From Stygiobacter sp. (GTDB taxonomy: Bacteria; Pseudomonadota; Alphaproteobacteria; Rhodospirillales; Magnetospirillaceae), in NCBI GenBank assembly GCA_006218045.1, contig VBWB01000008.1:171742-235741 (forward strand): a DNA stretch of 64,000 nucleotides, in the 5' to 3' direction. Shown piece by piece: positions 63,774 through 64,000 of the stretch. The notes below the pieces were generated by a model. It was not told the DNA's origin. It saw nothing but the letters and a program-made list of their open reading frames with translations, and searched no databases. A program made the position numbers and the translations under genes. Numbering within the stretch: the stretch's first letter is position 1; every line of letters starts with the position of its first letter.

Positions 63774-64000
63774 GATCGGGCCTCGGTTCTTGCTGGCGCG
63801 CGGACGAAGAGTGGGGGTTATGACAAAAAACCGCCCGCCTTGCAAAGGCGACGGTGAAAACAGGCCCCGAATTCGTGGGGAATCATACCGGTCGACGGTT
63901 CATTTGACTCGCCGAAGGCGCATCGACCGACCGGCAAGCCCGGAGTCGCAGACGTGTGCTCCGCACACAGCGGCGCTTGAGCCCCGCCGTCTCGGCATGA
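63774..64000. other. Gene-free right edge upstream of purB
   Basis: 227 bp upstream of purB probably containing its promoter. A small hairpin GTGTGC-TCC-GCACAC lies at 63954-63968. Short open frames run to the window edge on the minus strand but show no recognisable motif, so no gene is called. Confidence 0.5.

Noticed and set aside
63890..64000. Start of a gene at the right edge
   Set aside because: Open frames exist but without family motifs or a ribosome site; left uncalled.

Overview
High-GC DNA whose gene content fits a motile, free-living alphaproteobacterium of the Rhodospirillales. The pointers are MipZ, FlaF paralogues, a chemotaxis operon with two cheW genes plus cheD, several cytosolic or aerotaxis-type receptors, a Rrf2 regulator and divergent oxyR/dps. 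A Magnetospirillum-like genome is my best guess, but no magnetosome gene is visible and the genus is inference.

Layout. 1-5 kb: surface sugar and core metabolism (YdjC-type deacetylase, GT2 glycosyltransferase, Rrf2 regulator, BrkB-type membrane protein, fabI, aroC). 5-10 kb: a very unusual tandem sensor kinase, a small secreted protein, then flagellin plus flaF. 10-15 kb: rhodanese, sppA, an SDR enzyme, divergent oxyR and dps with a strong terminator. 15-21.5 kb: signal transduction on the minus strand (unknown protein, a PAS + MCP pair resembling a split Aer receptor, and a periplasmic binding protein coupled to a PAS histidine kinase). 21.5-25 kb: D,D-carboxypeptidase, hemerythrin, small beta-barrel protein, GNAT enzyme. 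25-29.3 kb: two neighbouring chemoreceptors sharing a C-terminal sensory domain. 29.5-32.6 kb: glycogen-debranching-type enzyme, a four-cysteine miniprotein and a membrane coiled-coil protein. 32.8-36.7 kb: complete potFGHI polyamine importer. 36.8-37.5 kb: vapBC toxin-antitoxin pair with a palindromic operator. 37.5-41 kb: a pseudo HPt-receiver protein and a CBS-PAS-GGDEF-EAL protein. 41-49 kb: a molybdopterin enzyme coupled to mipZ, an FAD oxidase, a secreted GH114-like protein, a catalytically degenerate acyl-CoA-synthetase-like protein and rfbB. 49.2-49.9 kb: an orphan FlaF-like gene and a terminal-inverted-repeat element. 49.9-62.3 kb: chemotaxis locus (degenerate MCP-like protein on minus; STAS-cheY-cheA-cheW-mcp-cheW-cheR-cheB-cheD-PAS/GGDEF/EAL on plus). 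62.4-63.8 kb: purB.

Two themes stand out. First, the window is dense in signalling proteins, several with systematically degenerate catalytic motifs: complementary half-kinases in one polypeptide, a phosphorelay protein with neither phospho-site, and an MCP-like protein without a canonical tip. Second, short tandem duplications of about 24-27 bp recur in and next to coding sequence, together with several long dyads in AT-richer intergenic islands. No rRNA, tRNA, CRISPR array, prophage or complete insertion sequence was recognised.
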